DNA from: Burkholderiaceae bacterium
Lineage (GTDB): Bacteria > Pseudomonadota > Gammaproteobacteria > Burkholderiales > Burkholderiaceae_C
Reading direction: 5' to 3'
Assembly (NCBI GenBank): GCA_018780645.1
Contig: JADMJJ010000075.1
Span: 1 to 41,275, forward strand
Length of the DNA stretch: 41,275 bases
The stretch's first letter is position 1, and each line of letters opens with the position of its first letter. The notes below the pieces were generated by a model. That model searched no databases. It saw nothing but the letters and a program-made list of their open reading frames with translations, and was not told the DNA's origin. Positions 21,695 through 29,709 of this stretch are shown here, in pieces. The translations under genes were made by a program, and so were the position numbers.

Positions 21695-22467
21695 GCCGGT
21701 CCTGGGTCTGGCCCACGCTGGTGCTGGGCGGCTTGCTGCTGGGCTGGGAACTGCTGGTGCGGCTGGCGCAGATCCCGGCCTACACCCTGCCCGCGCCTTC
21801 GCTGGTGGCCACCACCTTGTATGCCAACTTCGGCTCGCTGGCCGGCAGCTGGTGGTACACGGTGAAGATTACCTTCGGCGCGCTGGCGCTGGCCTGCCTC
21901 GGTGGTGTGCTGATCGCCTCGGTGTTCGCGCTCTCAAGACCGCTGGAGCGGGCGCTGTTCCCGGTGGCGGTGGTGCTGCAGGTCACGCCCATCGTCGCGG
22001 TGGCGCCCTTGATACTGATCTATGTCGAGAGCACCACGGCCGCCCTGCTGCTGTGCGCCTGGATCGTTGCCTTCTTCCCGATACTGTCCAACACCGTGAT
22101 CGGTCTGCGCGCAGCCGAGCCCAATCTGCGCGATCTGTTCCGCCTCTACCGTGCCACCCGCTGGCAGCGCCTGCGCCTGCTGCTGGCGCCGACCGCCCTG
22201 CCCTATTTCATCGCCGGGCTGAAGATCTCCGGCGGGCTGAGCCTGATCGGCGCGGTCACGGCCGAGATGGTGGCCGGCGCCGCCGGCCGCGAGACCGGCC
22301 TGGCCTCGCGCATCCTTGAGGCCAGCTTTCGCACCGAGACGCCGAAGATGTTTGCCGCATTGACCTTGCTGGTAGCCACCGGGGTGCTGATCTTTTGGCT
22401 GTTCAACAGCTTGTCGCGCCTTTTGCTTGTGCGTTGGCATGCGTCAGAATCTGCCCGCCCTGATTGA
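21691..22467 (+). CDS. ABC transporter permease (SsuC/TauC type)
   Basis: Inner-membrane permease of 258 residues and about six transmembrane helices, with the coupling segment LRDLFRLYRATRWQRLRLLL (the EAA-like loop). The start is an unusual TTG at 21691. It is supported by a strong AGGAGG (21678-21683) at 7-nt spacing and by the TTGA overlap with the preceding stop. It works with the ATPase before it and the binding protein after it. Confidence 0.92.
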   Translation: MSRSWVWPTLVLGGLLLGWELLVRLAQIPAYTLPAPSLVATTLYANFGSLAGSWWYTVKITFGALALACLGGVLIASVFALSRPLERALFPVAVVLQVTPIVAVAPLILIYVESTTAALLLCAWIVAFFPILSNTVIGLRAAEPNLRDLFRLYRATRWQRLRLLLAPTALPYFIAGLKISGGLSLIGAVTAEMVAGAAGRETGLASRILEASFRTETPKMFAALTLLVATGVLIFWLFNSLSRLLLVRWHASESARPD

Positions 22468-22489
22468 TGTTTCTTTTCCGGATAGCACC

Positions 22490-23500
22490 ATGCGCAACAC
22501 CTTCAGCCTCATCGCCTTGACCCTGCTCGCCGCCAGCGGCGCCCAGGCCCAGGACAAGATCACCCTCGCCACCAACTGGAAGGCACAGGCTGCCCACGGC
22601 GGCTTCTACCAGGCCGTCGCCGACGGCACCTACAGGAAGTACGGCCTGGACGTGACCATCCAGCAGGGCGGGCCCTCGGTCAACAACCGGCCCCTGCTGC
22701 CGGCCGGCCGCATCGACTTCCTGATGACAGGCAATCTGCTGCACAGCTTCGACAATGTGAAGAACGGCGTGCCCACCGTCGTGGTGGCGGCCATGTTCCA
22801 GAAAGACCCGCAGGCGCTGATCGCCCACCCGGGCCAGGGCTACGAGAAGTTCGATACCCTGAAGAACGCCCCGCTGGCGCTGATCGCCAAGGATGGCCAG
22901 TTCAGCTGGTGGCAGTGGCTGAAGGTCACCCACGGCTTCAAGGACGAGGCGCTGAAGCCCTACAACTACAACCTGGGCCCCTTCCTGGCCAACAAGAAGG
23001 CCATTCAGCAGGGATATTCGGTGGCCGAGCCCATCTATGTCGAGAACCAGGGCAAGTTCAAGCCGGTCGTGCACCTGCTGGCCGACCACGGCTTCTCGAC
23101 CTACTCGACGGTGATAGAGGCCCGCACCGACACGGTCAGGAACAAGTCCGACCTGGTGCAGCGCTTTGTCGATGCCTCGGCGCTGGGCTGGGTCAACTAT
23201 CTGTACGGCGACCGCAAGGCAGCCAGCGCGCTGATGATCAAGGACAACCCCGAGATGAGCGAGGCCGAGATGGAGGCCTCGGTGGCGCTGATGAAGAGCC
23301 AGGGCATCGTCGACTCCGGCGAGGCGCTGAAGGGCGGCATCGGTGCGATGAGCGCGCCGCGCATCAAGGACTTCTACGAGCAGATGGTCAAGGCGGGGCT
23401 TTACAAGGCCGGCGAGGTCGATCTGAGCAGGGTCGCCACCTTCCAGTTCGTCAACAAGGGCCTGGGCCTGGACTTGAAGGCCAAGCTGGGTGGCAAATAA
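22490..23500 (+). CDS. ABC transporter substrate-binding protein (NMT1/THI5-like)
   Basis: Periplasmic binding protein of 336 residues with a signal peptide (MRNTFSLIALTLLAASGAQA). It has the NMT1/THI5-like opening (KITLATNWKAQAAHGGFYQA, then YGLDVTIQQGGPSVN) and a lobe-2 block GYSVAEPIYVENQG. Relatives bind pyrimidine precursors, nitrate, sulfonates or other small nitrogen or sulfur compounds. The substrate here is unknown, and the nearby urea genes are only weak context. The 3' end overlaps the next gene by 11 nt. Confidence 0.9.
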   Translation: MRNTFSLIALTLLAASGAQAQDKITLATNWKAQAAHGGFYQAVADGTYRKYGLDVTIQQGGPSVNNRPLLPAGRIDFLMTGNLLHSFDNVKNGVPTVVVAAMFQKDPQALIAHPGQGYEKFDTLKNAPLALIAKDGQFSWWQWLKVTHGFKDEALKPYNYNLGPFLANKKAIQQGYSVAEPIYVENQGKFKPVVHLLADHGFSTYSTVIEARTDTVRNKSDLVQRFVDASALGWVNYLYGDRKAASALMIKDNPEMSEAEMEASVALMKSQGIVDSGEALKGGIGAMSAPRIKDFYEQMVKAGLYKAGEVDLSRVATFQFVNKGLGLDLKAKLGGK

Positions 23501-24410
23501 GGCCATCCTCGTCACCGGTGCCAGCTCCGGCATAGGCCTGGCCATCACCCGGCATCTGGCCGGCCTGGGCCACCGTGTCTATGCCGGCGCACGCAAGGCG
23601 GAGGACCTGGCCGCCTTGGGCGAGATCGCCAATGTGCGGCCGCTGCGGCTGGACGTGCGCTCGGCCAGCGAGGTGCAGGCGGCGGTGGAGCTCATCACCG
23701 CCCAGGGCCAGGGCCTGTACGGACTGGTCAACAACGCCGGGGTCGGCGAACTCGGGCCGCTGGTCAGCTGGAGCGACGCCCAGCTGCAACAGCTGTTCGA
23801 CATCAATGTGTTCGGCCCGCACCGGGTGACGAATGCCCTGCTGCCGCTGCTGCTGCAGTCGCGCGGGCGTGTCGTCAACATCGGCTCGCAGGGCGGCAGC
23901 ATCACCAGCAAGTACTTCGGCCCGTACACGATGACCAAGCACGCGCTGGAGGCCTATACCCAGGCCCTGCAGCTGGAGCTGGCGCCCCATGGCGTGGTGG
24001 TCAGCATCGTGCAGCCGGGCGGCGTGATCAGCAAGGTCGGCGAGAACGCCCAGACTGCCACACAAGCCCATTTCGAACAGACGCCGGAGCCCTTCCGCAC
24101 AGAGGCCCTGCAGGTGCTGGCAGCGATGAACAACTTGCCTCCGCCACGATCCGACGAACCGGAATCGGCCACGAACCGCAAGCTGTCCGATCCGGCCATC
24201 GTTTGCGCCGCGGTGGAGCAGGCCTTGTTCAGCGCCGCGCCGAAGCTGCGCTATATGGTCGGCACCGAATGGGAAGGCAACCGCGTGCTGCATGCGCTGA
24301 TCGACAAGCTGCTGGACGCCAACGACGGCTCCTCGCTGCACTACCCGCGCAAGCGGCTGATCGCCCTGCTCGACGAGCACCTGGCGGCGCGCAAGACCAG
24401 GACCTGTTAA
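23490..24410 (+). CDS. Short-chain dehydrogenase/reductase
   Basis: Classical NAD(P)-dependent SDR of 306 residues: cofactor loop TGASSGIG, NNAGVG, catalytic Ser in NIGSQGGS and the YTMTK (YxxxK) pair. It is longer than a minimal SDR, with a C-terminal extension after about residue 240. The start is a GTG at 23490 inside the binding-protein gene (11-nt overlap), with AAGG upstream. The overlap suggests co-expression with the transporter, perhaps to act on the imported compound (inference). Its stop codon lies inside the left arm of the inverted-repeat element that follows. Confidence 0.9.
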   Translation: MANKAILVTGASSGIGLAITRHLAGLGHRVYAGARKAEDLAALGEIANVRPLRLDVRSASEVQAAVELITAQGQGLYGLVNNAGVGELGPLVSWSDAQLQQLFDINVFGPHRVTNALLPLLLQSRGRVVNIGSQGGSITSKYFGPYTMTKHALEAYTQALQLELAPHGVVVSIVQPGGVISKVGENAQTATQAHFEQTPEPFRTEALQVLAAMNNLPPPRSDEPESATNRKLSDPAIVCAAVEQALFSAAPKLRYMVGTEWEGNRVLHALIDKLLDANDGSSLHYPRKRLIALLDEHLAARKTRTC

Positions 24411-24666
24411 CACTACATCTGCCTGTGCGAGCGGGGCTGAAAGGGCCCCAATCTAGGCGGACGACGACGCCCAGGCTGGCCGCCTGGGCTAGGAGTTCAA
24501 CGACGAGTGGGGCCCTTTCAGCCCCGCTCCCGAAGGGTTGCCGCACAAATCGCCGTGCACGTCGTTGCAAAGCCTCACCGGGGAGCCTACCCCGGTTTCG
24601 TTTTGCGCCTAGTTCACGGCGATTTGTGCGGCAACGCATCAGGCAGACGTAGTGTCAACAGGTCCT
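24399..24666. repeat. Composite inverted-repeat element between SDR and ureG: closing arms plus two ~100-nt hairpins
   Basis: Outer arms 24399-24425 and 24640-24666 are 27-nt reverse complements with two mismatches; both would be G.U pairs in RNA read from the - strand. Inside are two long hairpins. The first has perfect 22-bp arms (24429-24450 / 24508-24529) with an inner GCCCAGGC/GCCTGGGC stem (24469-24476 / 24482-24489). The second has perfect 21-bp arms (24537-24557 / 24615-24635) with an inner ACCGGGG/CCCCGGT stem. The element contains the SDR stop and the last 16-17 codons of ureG. No transposase or target-site duplication is seen. Confidence 0.9.
24577..24604 (+). terminator. Terminator-like stem inside the inverted-repeat element
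   Basis: ACCGGGG (24577-24583) pairs with CCCCGGT (24590-24596) over a 6-nt loop and is followed by TTCGTTTT. It can end transcripts from the ABC/SDR operon on the + strand. It is nested in the loop of the second large hairpin. Confidence 0.55.
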
Positions 24667-25312
24667 CGGCCAGCATCAAGCCCTTCTGCTCGATGAATGC
24701 AATCACCTCGTCCAGTCCGGCCTGGGTCTTGAGATTGGTCATCACGAAGGGCCGCGCGCCACGCATGCGATGGGTGTCGGCGCGCATCACGTCCAGATTG
24801 GCGCCGACGTAGGGGGCCAGGTCGATCTTGTTGATGACCAGCAGATCGCTCTTGGTGATGCCGGGCCCGCCCTTGCGCGGGATCTTCTCGCCGCCGGCCA
24901 CGTCGATGACGTAGATCGTCAGGTCCGACAGCTCGGGGCTGAAGGTCGCGGCCAGGTTGTCACCGCCGCTCTCGATGAAGACGATGTCGGCCTGCGGGAA
25001 GGCCTTCAGCATCTGGTCCACCGCCTCCAGATTGATGGACGCGTCTTCGCGTATGGCCGTGTGCGGGCAGCCACCGGTCTCGACGCCCATGATGCGTTCG
25101 GGCTCCAACGCGCCGGAGACGGTCAGCAGGCGCTGGTCTTCCTTGGTGTAGATGTCGTTGGTGACGACCACCAGGTCGTAGCGTTCGCGCATCGCCTTGC
25201 AGAGCATTTCCAGCAGGGTGGTCTTGCCCGAACCGACCGGGCCGCCGATGCCGACGCGCAGAGGGGGCAGCTTCTTTGTGCGGCCCGGGATGTTGTGTAG
25301 CGAAGTAGTCAT
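24614..25312 (-). CDS. ureG: Urease accessory GTPase UreG
   Basis: SIMIBI-class GTPase that drives nickel insertion into urease with UreD-UreF. 232 residues: P-loop GPVGSGKTT, the Ni/Zn-binding [13 protein letters not shown] block, [15 protein letters not shown] and [13 protein letters not shown]. The protein should end soon after [10 protein letters not shown]. Here about 18 extra residues follow ([18 protein letters not shown]), encoded by the arms of the inverted-repeat element, so the C-terminus appears to be rewritten by it. The start at 25312 ([20 protein letters not shown]) fits the family. It is the last gene of the urease operon. Confidence 0.95.
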   Translation of the reverse strand: MTTSLHNIPGRTKKLPPLRVGIGGPVGSGKTTLLEMLCKAMRERYDLVVVTNDIYTKEDQRLLTVSGALEPERIMGVETGGCPHTAIREDASINLEAVDQMLKAFPQADIVFIESGGDNLAATFSPELSDLTIYVIDVAGGEKIPRKGGPGITKSDLLVINKIDLAPYVGANLDVMRADTHRMRGARPFVMTNLKTQAGLDEVIAFIEQKGLMLAEDLLTLRLPDALPHKSP

Positions 25313-25334
25313 GAGCGGCTCTCTGGTCAGTGGG

Positions 25335-25364
25335 GGACCGAGCTTGCCGGGTACAGCAAGGTCC
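25335..25364 (-). repeat. Hairpin in the ureF-ureG gap
   Basis: CTTGC (25343-25347) pairs with GCAAG (25356-25360), and after a bulge GGAC (25335-25338) pairs with GTCC (25361-25364). It lies in the 64-bp gap between ureF and ureG and has no T-run, so processing or stability is more likely than termination. Confidence 0.4.
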
Positions 25365-25376
25365 GTCCCGCCATTC

Positions 25377-26075
25377 TCAAGATCGGAAAATGCGGCTGTA
25401 CTGCGCCTCGTGTTGAGCACTCAGTATCGCCAGCATCGGGGTGAAGGCCTGCATCTGTTCGGGTGACAGCGTCAGTGCGCGCTCGACGGTATCGGTGATG
25501 GCCAGGCTGAGGCTCATCAGGATGCGCTGGCCGGCACTCTGGCCCAGGGGCACGGCCTTGATCGCCGCCTGCACCTGATTCTCGGCCCAGCTGAAGGCCA
25601 GGGCCAGCAGGGCCTCGCGCGGCGGCGCACCGACGACGCTGGCGGCCAGGCCGAAGGCCAGCGGCCAGGTCGGCGCCGGCTGCAGCCCATGCAGCATCAG
25701 CAGGCGCGCATCACCGGCGTCGAGCCGCAGCTTCAGCCACTCGGCCAAGGAGCGGCCGGTCTGCTCGGTCTGGCGGCGGAACTCGGCGCTCTCGCGGGTG
25801 TGCAGCATCCAGTCATTGAGCTCCTGCAGGCGCGCGGCGTCCGGTGAGCCCCAGGCTTCGACGGCCATCGCCGTCAGCGGCAGGTCGAAGCGCGCCAGCG
25901 ACAGATGCAGCTGATCGGTCAGCCAGACCCGCGCCTCGACCTCGTTGGTCACCAGCCGCGATTCGCAGGCCGCCTCCAGGCCCTCGGAATAGCTGAAGCC
26001 GCCAACGGGCAGCGCCGGCGAGGCCAGCCACATCAGCTGCAGCAGGCGGGCCGGGGGCAGAGTCAGCGGATGCAT
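25377..26075 (-). CDS. ureF: Urease accessory protein UreF
   Basis: UreF bridges UreD and UreG and acts as a checkpoint for GTP hydrolysis during nickel delivery. 232 residues, mostly helical. Family blocks are [19 protein letters not shown] at the N-terminus and [20 protein letters not shown], then [11 protein letters not shown] in the middle. A signal is absent, so it is cytosolic. It is flanked by short structured gaps rather than the tight overlaps seen earlier in the operon. Confidence 0.95.
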   Translation of the reverse strand: MHPLTLPPARLLQLMWLASPALPVGGFSYSEGLEAACESRLVTNEVEARVWLTDQLHLSLARFDLPLTAMAVEAWGSPDAARLQELNDWMLHTRESAEFRRQTEQTGRSLAEWLKLRLDAGDARLLMLHGLQPAPTWPLAFGLAASVVGAPPREALLALAFSWAENQVQAAIKAVPLGQSAGQRILMSLSLAITDTVERALTLSPEQMQAFTPMLAILSAQHEAQYSRIFRS

Positions 26076-26080
26076 GGGTC

Positions 26081-26151
26081 AGCCCGGCCGCTTGTATCGC
26101 GGCCGGTCCTTCGCCAGGCGGGCCAAGGCTTCCGCCTTGTCCGTCCGGGCT
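26081..26151 (-). repeat. Cloverleaf-like inverted repeats in the ureE-ureF gap
   Basis: In 75 bp there are three stems: an outer AGCCCGG/CCGGGCT (26081-26087 / 26145-26151) enclosing CGGCCGC/GCGGCCG (26085-26091 / 26099-26105) and CAAGGC/GCCTTG in 26121-26140. The first inner stem overlaps the outer by 3 nt, so the two would compete. It is a possible processing or translation-control structure in the ureF leader. High GC makes chance stems likelier. Confidence 0.4.
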
Positions 26152-26657
26152 CAGTGGCTGTGACCATGATCATGGTCGTGGTGCTCATGGCCATGCCCGC
26201 CCCCGCTGTACGCGCCGCCCTCCGGCTCGAAGCCCTGCATTGCCTCGGTGACGACCAGGCCCATCTGCCTCAGCATGTCGGCCAGCACGGAGTCGGGCTC
26301 CAGCAACAGGCGATCCGGCTGCAGCTCCAGCGGCACATGGCGGTTGCCCAGATGGTAGGCCGCGCGCAGCAGATCAAATCCGGCAGCGCCCTCCTTCAGC
26401 GTCACCACCATCACCGGCTGCGGCGCCGCAACAACGCGCAGCAGCGTGCCGTCCTCAGCCACCAGCACATCGCCGCCGCGCACGACCTGGCCCCGAGGCA
26501 GCACCACGCCCCAGTCGCGGCCCTGCTCGTCGCTGGCTTGAAAGCGGCTGCGCTGGCGCAGGTCCCAGTCCAGCGCCACCACCACGGCGCGCCGCAGCAG
26601 CGGCGCGGCCAGGCCGGCGCCCTGGGGCAGGCATTTGTGGATCATCTGCAGCGCCAT
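26151..26657 (-). CDS. ureE: Urease accessory protein UreE
   Basis: Nickel metallochaperone that supplies UreG. 168 residues with the UreE N-terminal fold (VVLPRGQVVRGGDVLVAEDG) and the C-terminal dimer and metal-binding domain (AAYHLGNRHVPLEL, with the conserved nickel-binding His). The tail is a histidine-rich stretch, HGHEHHDHDHGHSH, for extra nickel storage. The ATG overlaps the ureC stop by one base (TGATG); an ATG four codons later is an alternative. Confidence 0.95.
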   Translation of the reverse strand: MALQMIHKCLPQGAGLAAPLLRRAVVVALDWDLRQRSRFQASDEQGRDWGVVLPRGQVVRGGDVLVAEDGTLLRVVAAPQPVMVVTLKEGAAGFDLLRAAYHLGNRHVPLELQPDRLLLEPDSVLADMLRQMGLVVTEAMQGFEPEGGAYSGGGHGHEHHDHDHGHSH

Positions 26658-28384
26658 CAGAACAGGAAATACCGTTGGGCCATCGGCAGCTCGGTGGCCG
26701 GCTCGCAGTGCAGATGCTGGCCGTCGGCGCGCACCTCGTAGGTCTGCGGGTCTATGCTCATCGTCGGCGTGTAGTGGTTGTGCGCCATGTCCTGCTTCTT
26801 GACGCTGCGGCAGCCTTTCACAGCCACCGTGCGGCGCTTCAGGCCAAGTTGCTCGGCGACGCCGCCGTCCTGCGCGGCTTTGCTCAAAAAGGTCAGCGAG
26901 GTCTGCGCGATCGCGCCGCCGAAGCTGGCGAACATCGGCCGGTAGTGCACCGGTTGCGGCGTCGGGATCGAGGCATTCGCATCGCCCATCAGCGCCGCGG
27001 CGATATAGCCGCCCTTGATCACCAGCGAGGGCTTGACGCCGAAGAAGGCCGGCCGCCACAGCACCAGATCGGCCCACTTGCCCGGCTCGACCGAGCCGAC
27101 CTCATGCGCGATGCCGTGGGCCCGAGCCGGGTTGATGCTCAGCTTGGCGACATAGCGCTTGACGCGGGCGTTGTCGTTGCGAGTGCCGTCACCGGGCAGG
27201 CCTCCGCGCTGCGCCTTCATCTTGTGCGCCGTTTGCCAGCAGCGGATCAGGGTCTCGCCGACGCGGCCCATCGCCTGGCTGTCACTGGAGAACATGCTGA
27301 TCGCGCCCAGGTCGTGCAGGATGTCCTCGGCCGCGATCGTTTCGCGGCGGATGCGGCTTTCGGCAAAGGCCAGGTCCTCGGCGATCGAGGCGTCGAGGTG
27401 GTGGCAGACCATCAGCATGTCCAGATGCTCGTCGATGGTGTTGATCGTGAACGGCCGGGTCGGGTTGGTGCTGGACGGCAGCACGTTGGACTCGCCGACC
27501 ACGCGCAGGATGTCCGGTGCATGACCGCCGCCGGCCCCCTCGGTGTGGAAGCAATGGATGGTGCGGCCCTTGAAGGCGGCCATCGTGTCCTCGACGAAGC
27601 CCGATTCGTTCAAGGTGTCGCTGTGCAGGGCGACCTGCACGTCATGCTCCTCGGCCACGCTCAGACAGTTGTCGATCGCCGCCGGCGTGCTGCCCCAGTC
27701 TTCGTGCAGCTTCAGGCCTATGGCGCCGGCCTCGACCTGCTGGCGCAGCGCCTCGGGCCGGCTGGCATTGCCCTTGCCCAGAAAGCCCAGGTTCATAGGG
27801 AAGGCCTCGGCCGCGCGCAGCATCATCGCCATCGCGTCAGGCCCGGGCGTGCAGGTCGTGGCCAGGGTGCCGGTGGCCGGGCCGGTGCCGCCGCCAATCA
27901 TCGTCGTCACGCCACTCATCAGCGCCTCTTCGATCTGCTGCGGGCAGATGAAGTGGATGTGCGAATCGACGCCGCCGGCGGTAACGATCAGCCCCTCGCC
28001 GGCAATGATCTCGGTGCCGGGACCGATGACGATGTCCACGCCGGGCATCACGTCCGGGTTGCCAGCCTTGCCGATATGGGCGATGCGGCCAGCGCGCAGG
28101 CCGATATCGGCCTTGACGATGCCCCAGTGGTCAACGATCAATGCATTGGTGATGACGCAGTCCATCGCGTCCATTGCACCGGGGCCGTTGACGCGCTGGC
28201 TCTGGCCCATGCCGTCGCGCACCGTCTTGCCTCCGCCAAATTTCACTTCCTCGCCATAGCCGCCGGCCAGCAGCGTCAGATCCTTCTCGACCTCGATGAT
28301 GAGGTTGGTGTCCGCCAGGCGCAGGCGGTCGCCCACCGTCGGGCCGAACATCTCGGCATAGGCACGTCTTCCCACAGTGGCCAT
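26657..28384 (-). CDS. ureC: Urease alpha subunit (catalytic)
   Basis: Catalytic subunit: hydrolyses urea to ammonia and carbamate at a dinuclear nickel centre in the cytosol. 575 residues, the normal length. Metal ligands are readable as His142 and His144 (HIHF), Lys225 to be carbamylated (GLKLHEDWG), His254, His280 and Asp368. The mobile-flap pair Cys327-His328 is in MVCHHLD. The start at 28384 has AAGGAG at 7 nt and overlaps the ureB stop by one base. It assembles with UreA and UreB; UreD/F/G/E mature it. Confidence 0.98.
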   Translation of the reverse strand: MATVGRRAYAEMFGPTVGDRLRLADTNLIIEVEKDLTLLAGGYGEEVKFGGGKTVRDGMGQSQRVNGPGAMDAMDCVITNALIVDHWGIVKADIGLRAGRIAHIGKAGNPDVMPGVDIVIGPGTEIIAGEGLIVTAGGVDSHIHFICPQQIEEALMSGVTTMIGGGTGPATGTLATTCTPGPDAMAMMLRAAEAFPMNLGFLGKGNASRPEALRQQVEAGAIGLKLHEDWGSTPAAIDNCLSVAEEHDVQVALHSDTLNESGFVEDTMAAFKGRTIHCFHTEGAGGGHAPDILRVVGESNVLPSSTNPTRPFTINTIDEHLDMLMVCHHLDASIAEDLAFAESRIRRETIAAEDILHDLGAISMFSSDSQAMGRVGETLIRCWQTAHKMKAQRGGLPGDGTRNDNARVKRYVAKLSINPARAHGIAHEVGSVEPGKWADLVLWRPAFFGVKPSLVIKGGYIAAALMGDANASIPTPQPVHYRPMFASFGGAIAQTSLTFLSKAAQDGGVAEQLGLKRRTVAVKGCRSVKKQDMAHNHYTPTMSIDPQTYEVRADGQHLHCEPATELPMAQRYFLF

Positions 28385-28698
28385 CAAAGCGCTCCTTGAA
28401 CGAGGCCGCGAAAGCCATGGACGATGCGGTCACCGGCGAAGTCGACCAGCTCGATGCTGCGTTGCTGGCCCGGCTCGAAGCGCACGGCCGTGCCAGCAAT
28501 GATGTTCAGCCGCATGCCGCGGGCGGCGGCGCGGTCGAAGTCCAGCGCTGCATTGGTTTCGGCGAAGTGGTAGTGCGAGCCGACCTGGATGGGCCGGTCG
28601 CCGCGGTTCGAGACCTGCAGGCTGATGCAGCGACGGCCGGGGTTCAGCTCATGCTCGCCTTCGTCGATCAGCAACTCGCCCGGGATCACGGCGCTCAT
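28384..28698 (-). CDS. ureB: Urease beta subunit
   Basis: Structural beta subunit of 104 residues: [48 protein letters not shown], all standard. The ATG overlaps the ureJ stop as ATGA. The frame is open further upstream within ureJ, but conserved sequence starts at this ATG. Confidence 0.97.
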   Translation of the reverse strand: MSAVIPGELLIDEGEHELNPGRRCISLQVSNRGDRPIQVGSHYHFAETNAALDFDRAAARGMRLNIIAGTAVRFEPGQQRSIELVDFAGDRIVHGFRGLVQGAL

Positions 28699-29264
28699 GT
28701 CAGCAACAGGCCGGCGCCCGCACCCGCGACCGTAAGGCCCAGCAGGCGCCAGGCCATGGCGCCCTGCGTGCCCAGCCGGCGTCCGGCAAGCAGGCCAAGC
28801 GCATGGCCGGCGACGGTGGCCACCAGCATGCCCGCCAGCGCACCCGCACCCTGGAGCTCCTGGCCATGGGCCGCGCCGTGCAGCACACCGGCCATGGCGC
28901 ACAGGGCATAGGCCAGCAAGGCAGGGCCACCACGCGGAGTGCTCAGCGCCAAGCCTATCACCAGCAGCGACGCGGCCAGCAGCGGCTCCAGGGCCGGCAC
29001 CTGCAGGCCAGCCCGCGCGGCCAGCGCACCGACCAGCATCATGCCGACGAACAACAGCGGCATCCGCATCGCCTGGCTGAAGGAGCCGCCCCGCCGGGCG
29101 CCCCACAGGCCGACGCCGACGATGACCAGCAGATGATCCAGCCCGGTGAACGGGTGGACCAAGCCGGCCATGACGCCGGACTCTACGTGACCGGCATGGG
29201 CAAACGCCAGCGCCGGCAGCAGCAAGGCCGAGGCAGCCACAAGTTTCGGGACGGGATGTCGCAT
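28695..29264 (-). CDS. ureJ: HupE/UreJ family nickel permease
   Basis: Membrane protein of 189 residues with a signal-like first helix ([16 protein letters not shown]) and about six transmembrane segments. The nickel-binding [10 protein letters not shown] motif and His residues in [11 protein letters not shown] and AGHALG are conserved in HupE/UreJ. It probably imports nickel for urease. Its position between ureA and ureB, with a 4-nt overlap into ureB, supports this role. Confidence 0.92.
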   Translation of the reverse strand: MRHPVPKLVAASALLLPALAFAHAGHVESGVMAGLVHPFTGLDHLLVIVGVGLWGARRGGSFSQAMRMPLLFVGMMLVGALAARAGLQVPALEPLLAASLLVIGLALSTPRGGPALLAYALCAMAGVLHGAAHGQELQGAGALAGMLVATVAGHALGLLAGRRLGTQGAMAWRLLGLTVAGAGAGLLLT

Positions 29265-29280
29265 GGAGAAGTCCTCTTCT

Positions 29281-29583
<303 letters not shown>

Positions 29584-29612
29584 GGGCCTTTGCTCCTGAT
29601 GCCGGGGTGCGA

Positions 29613-29627
29613 GCAGATTCCGTGCCA
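29613..29627 (-). promoter_or_regulatory. Sigma-54-type promoter for ureA
   Basis: Read on the - strand this is TGGCACG-GAAT-CTGC, against the consensus TGGCACG-N4-TTGC: one mismatch, with the invariant GG and GC at correct spacing. Predicted initiation about 12 nt downstream leaves a short leader containing the AGGAG of ureA. It implies control by RpoN and an activator such as NtrC. Confidence 0.75.
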
Positions 29628-29641
29628 CTTGGGGCGGGTGG

Positions 29642-29656
29642 TGGCACGAAATCTGC
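29642..29656 (+). promoter_or_regulatory. Sigma-54-type promoter for the divergent response regulator
   Basis: On the + strand this reads TGGCACG-AAAT-CTGC, again one mismatch from the sigma-54 consensus. With the ureA promoter it forms a 16-nt inverted repeat (29613-29628 / 29641-29656, one mismatch). Initiation near 29668 would lie upstream of both possible starts of the regulator. Confidence 0.65.
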
Positions 29657-29709
29657 ACTGATGCAGCGATACAAGCCTTGTGGCTTGGATTCAAGGCGCC
29701 CCCCCCACC

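Noticed and set aside
24399-24666. Retron msr-msd, CRISPR or integron attC array
   Set aside because: No reverse transcriptase, cas gene, integrase or spacer-repeat periodicity is present, and hairpin sequences differ from each other.
26675-28399. 574-residue open frame on the + strand
   Set aside because: Antisense to ureC with codon positions mirrored; low-complexity shadow frame.
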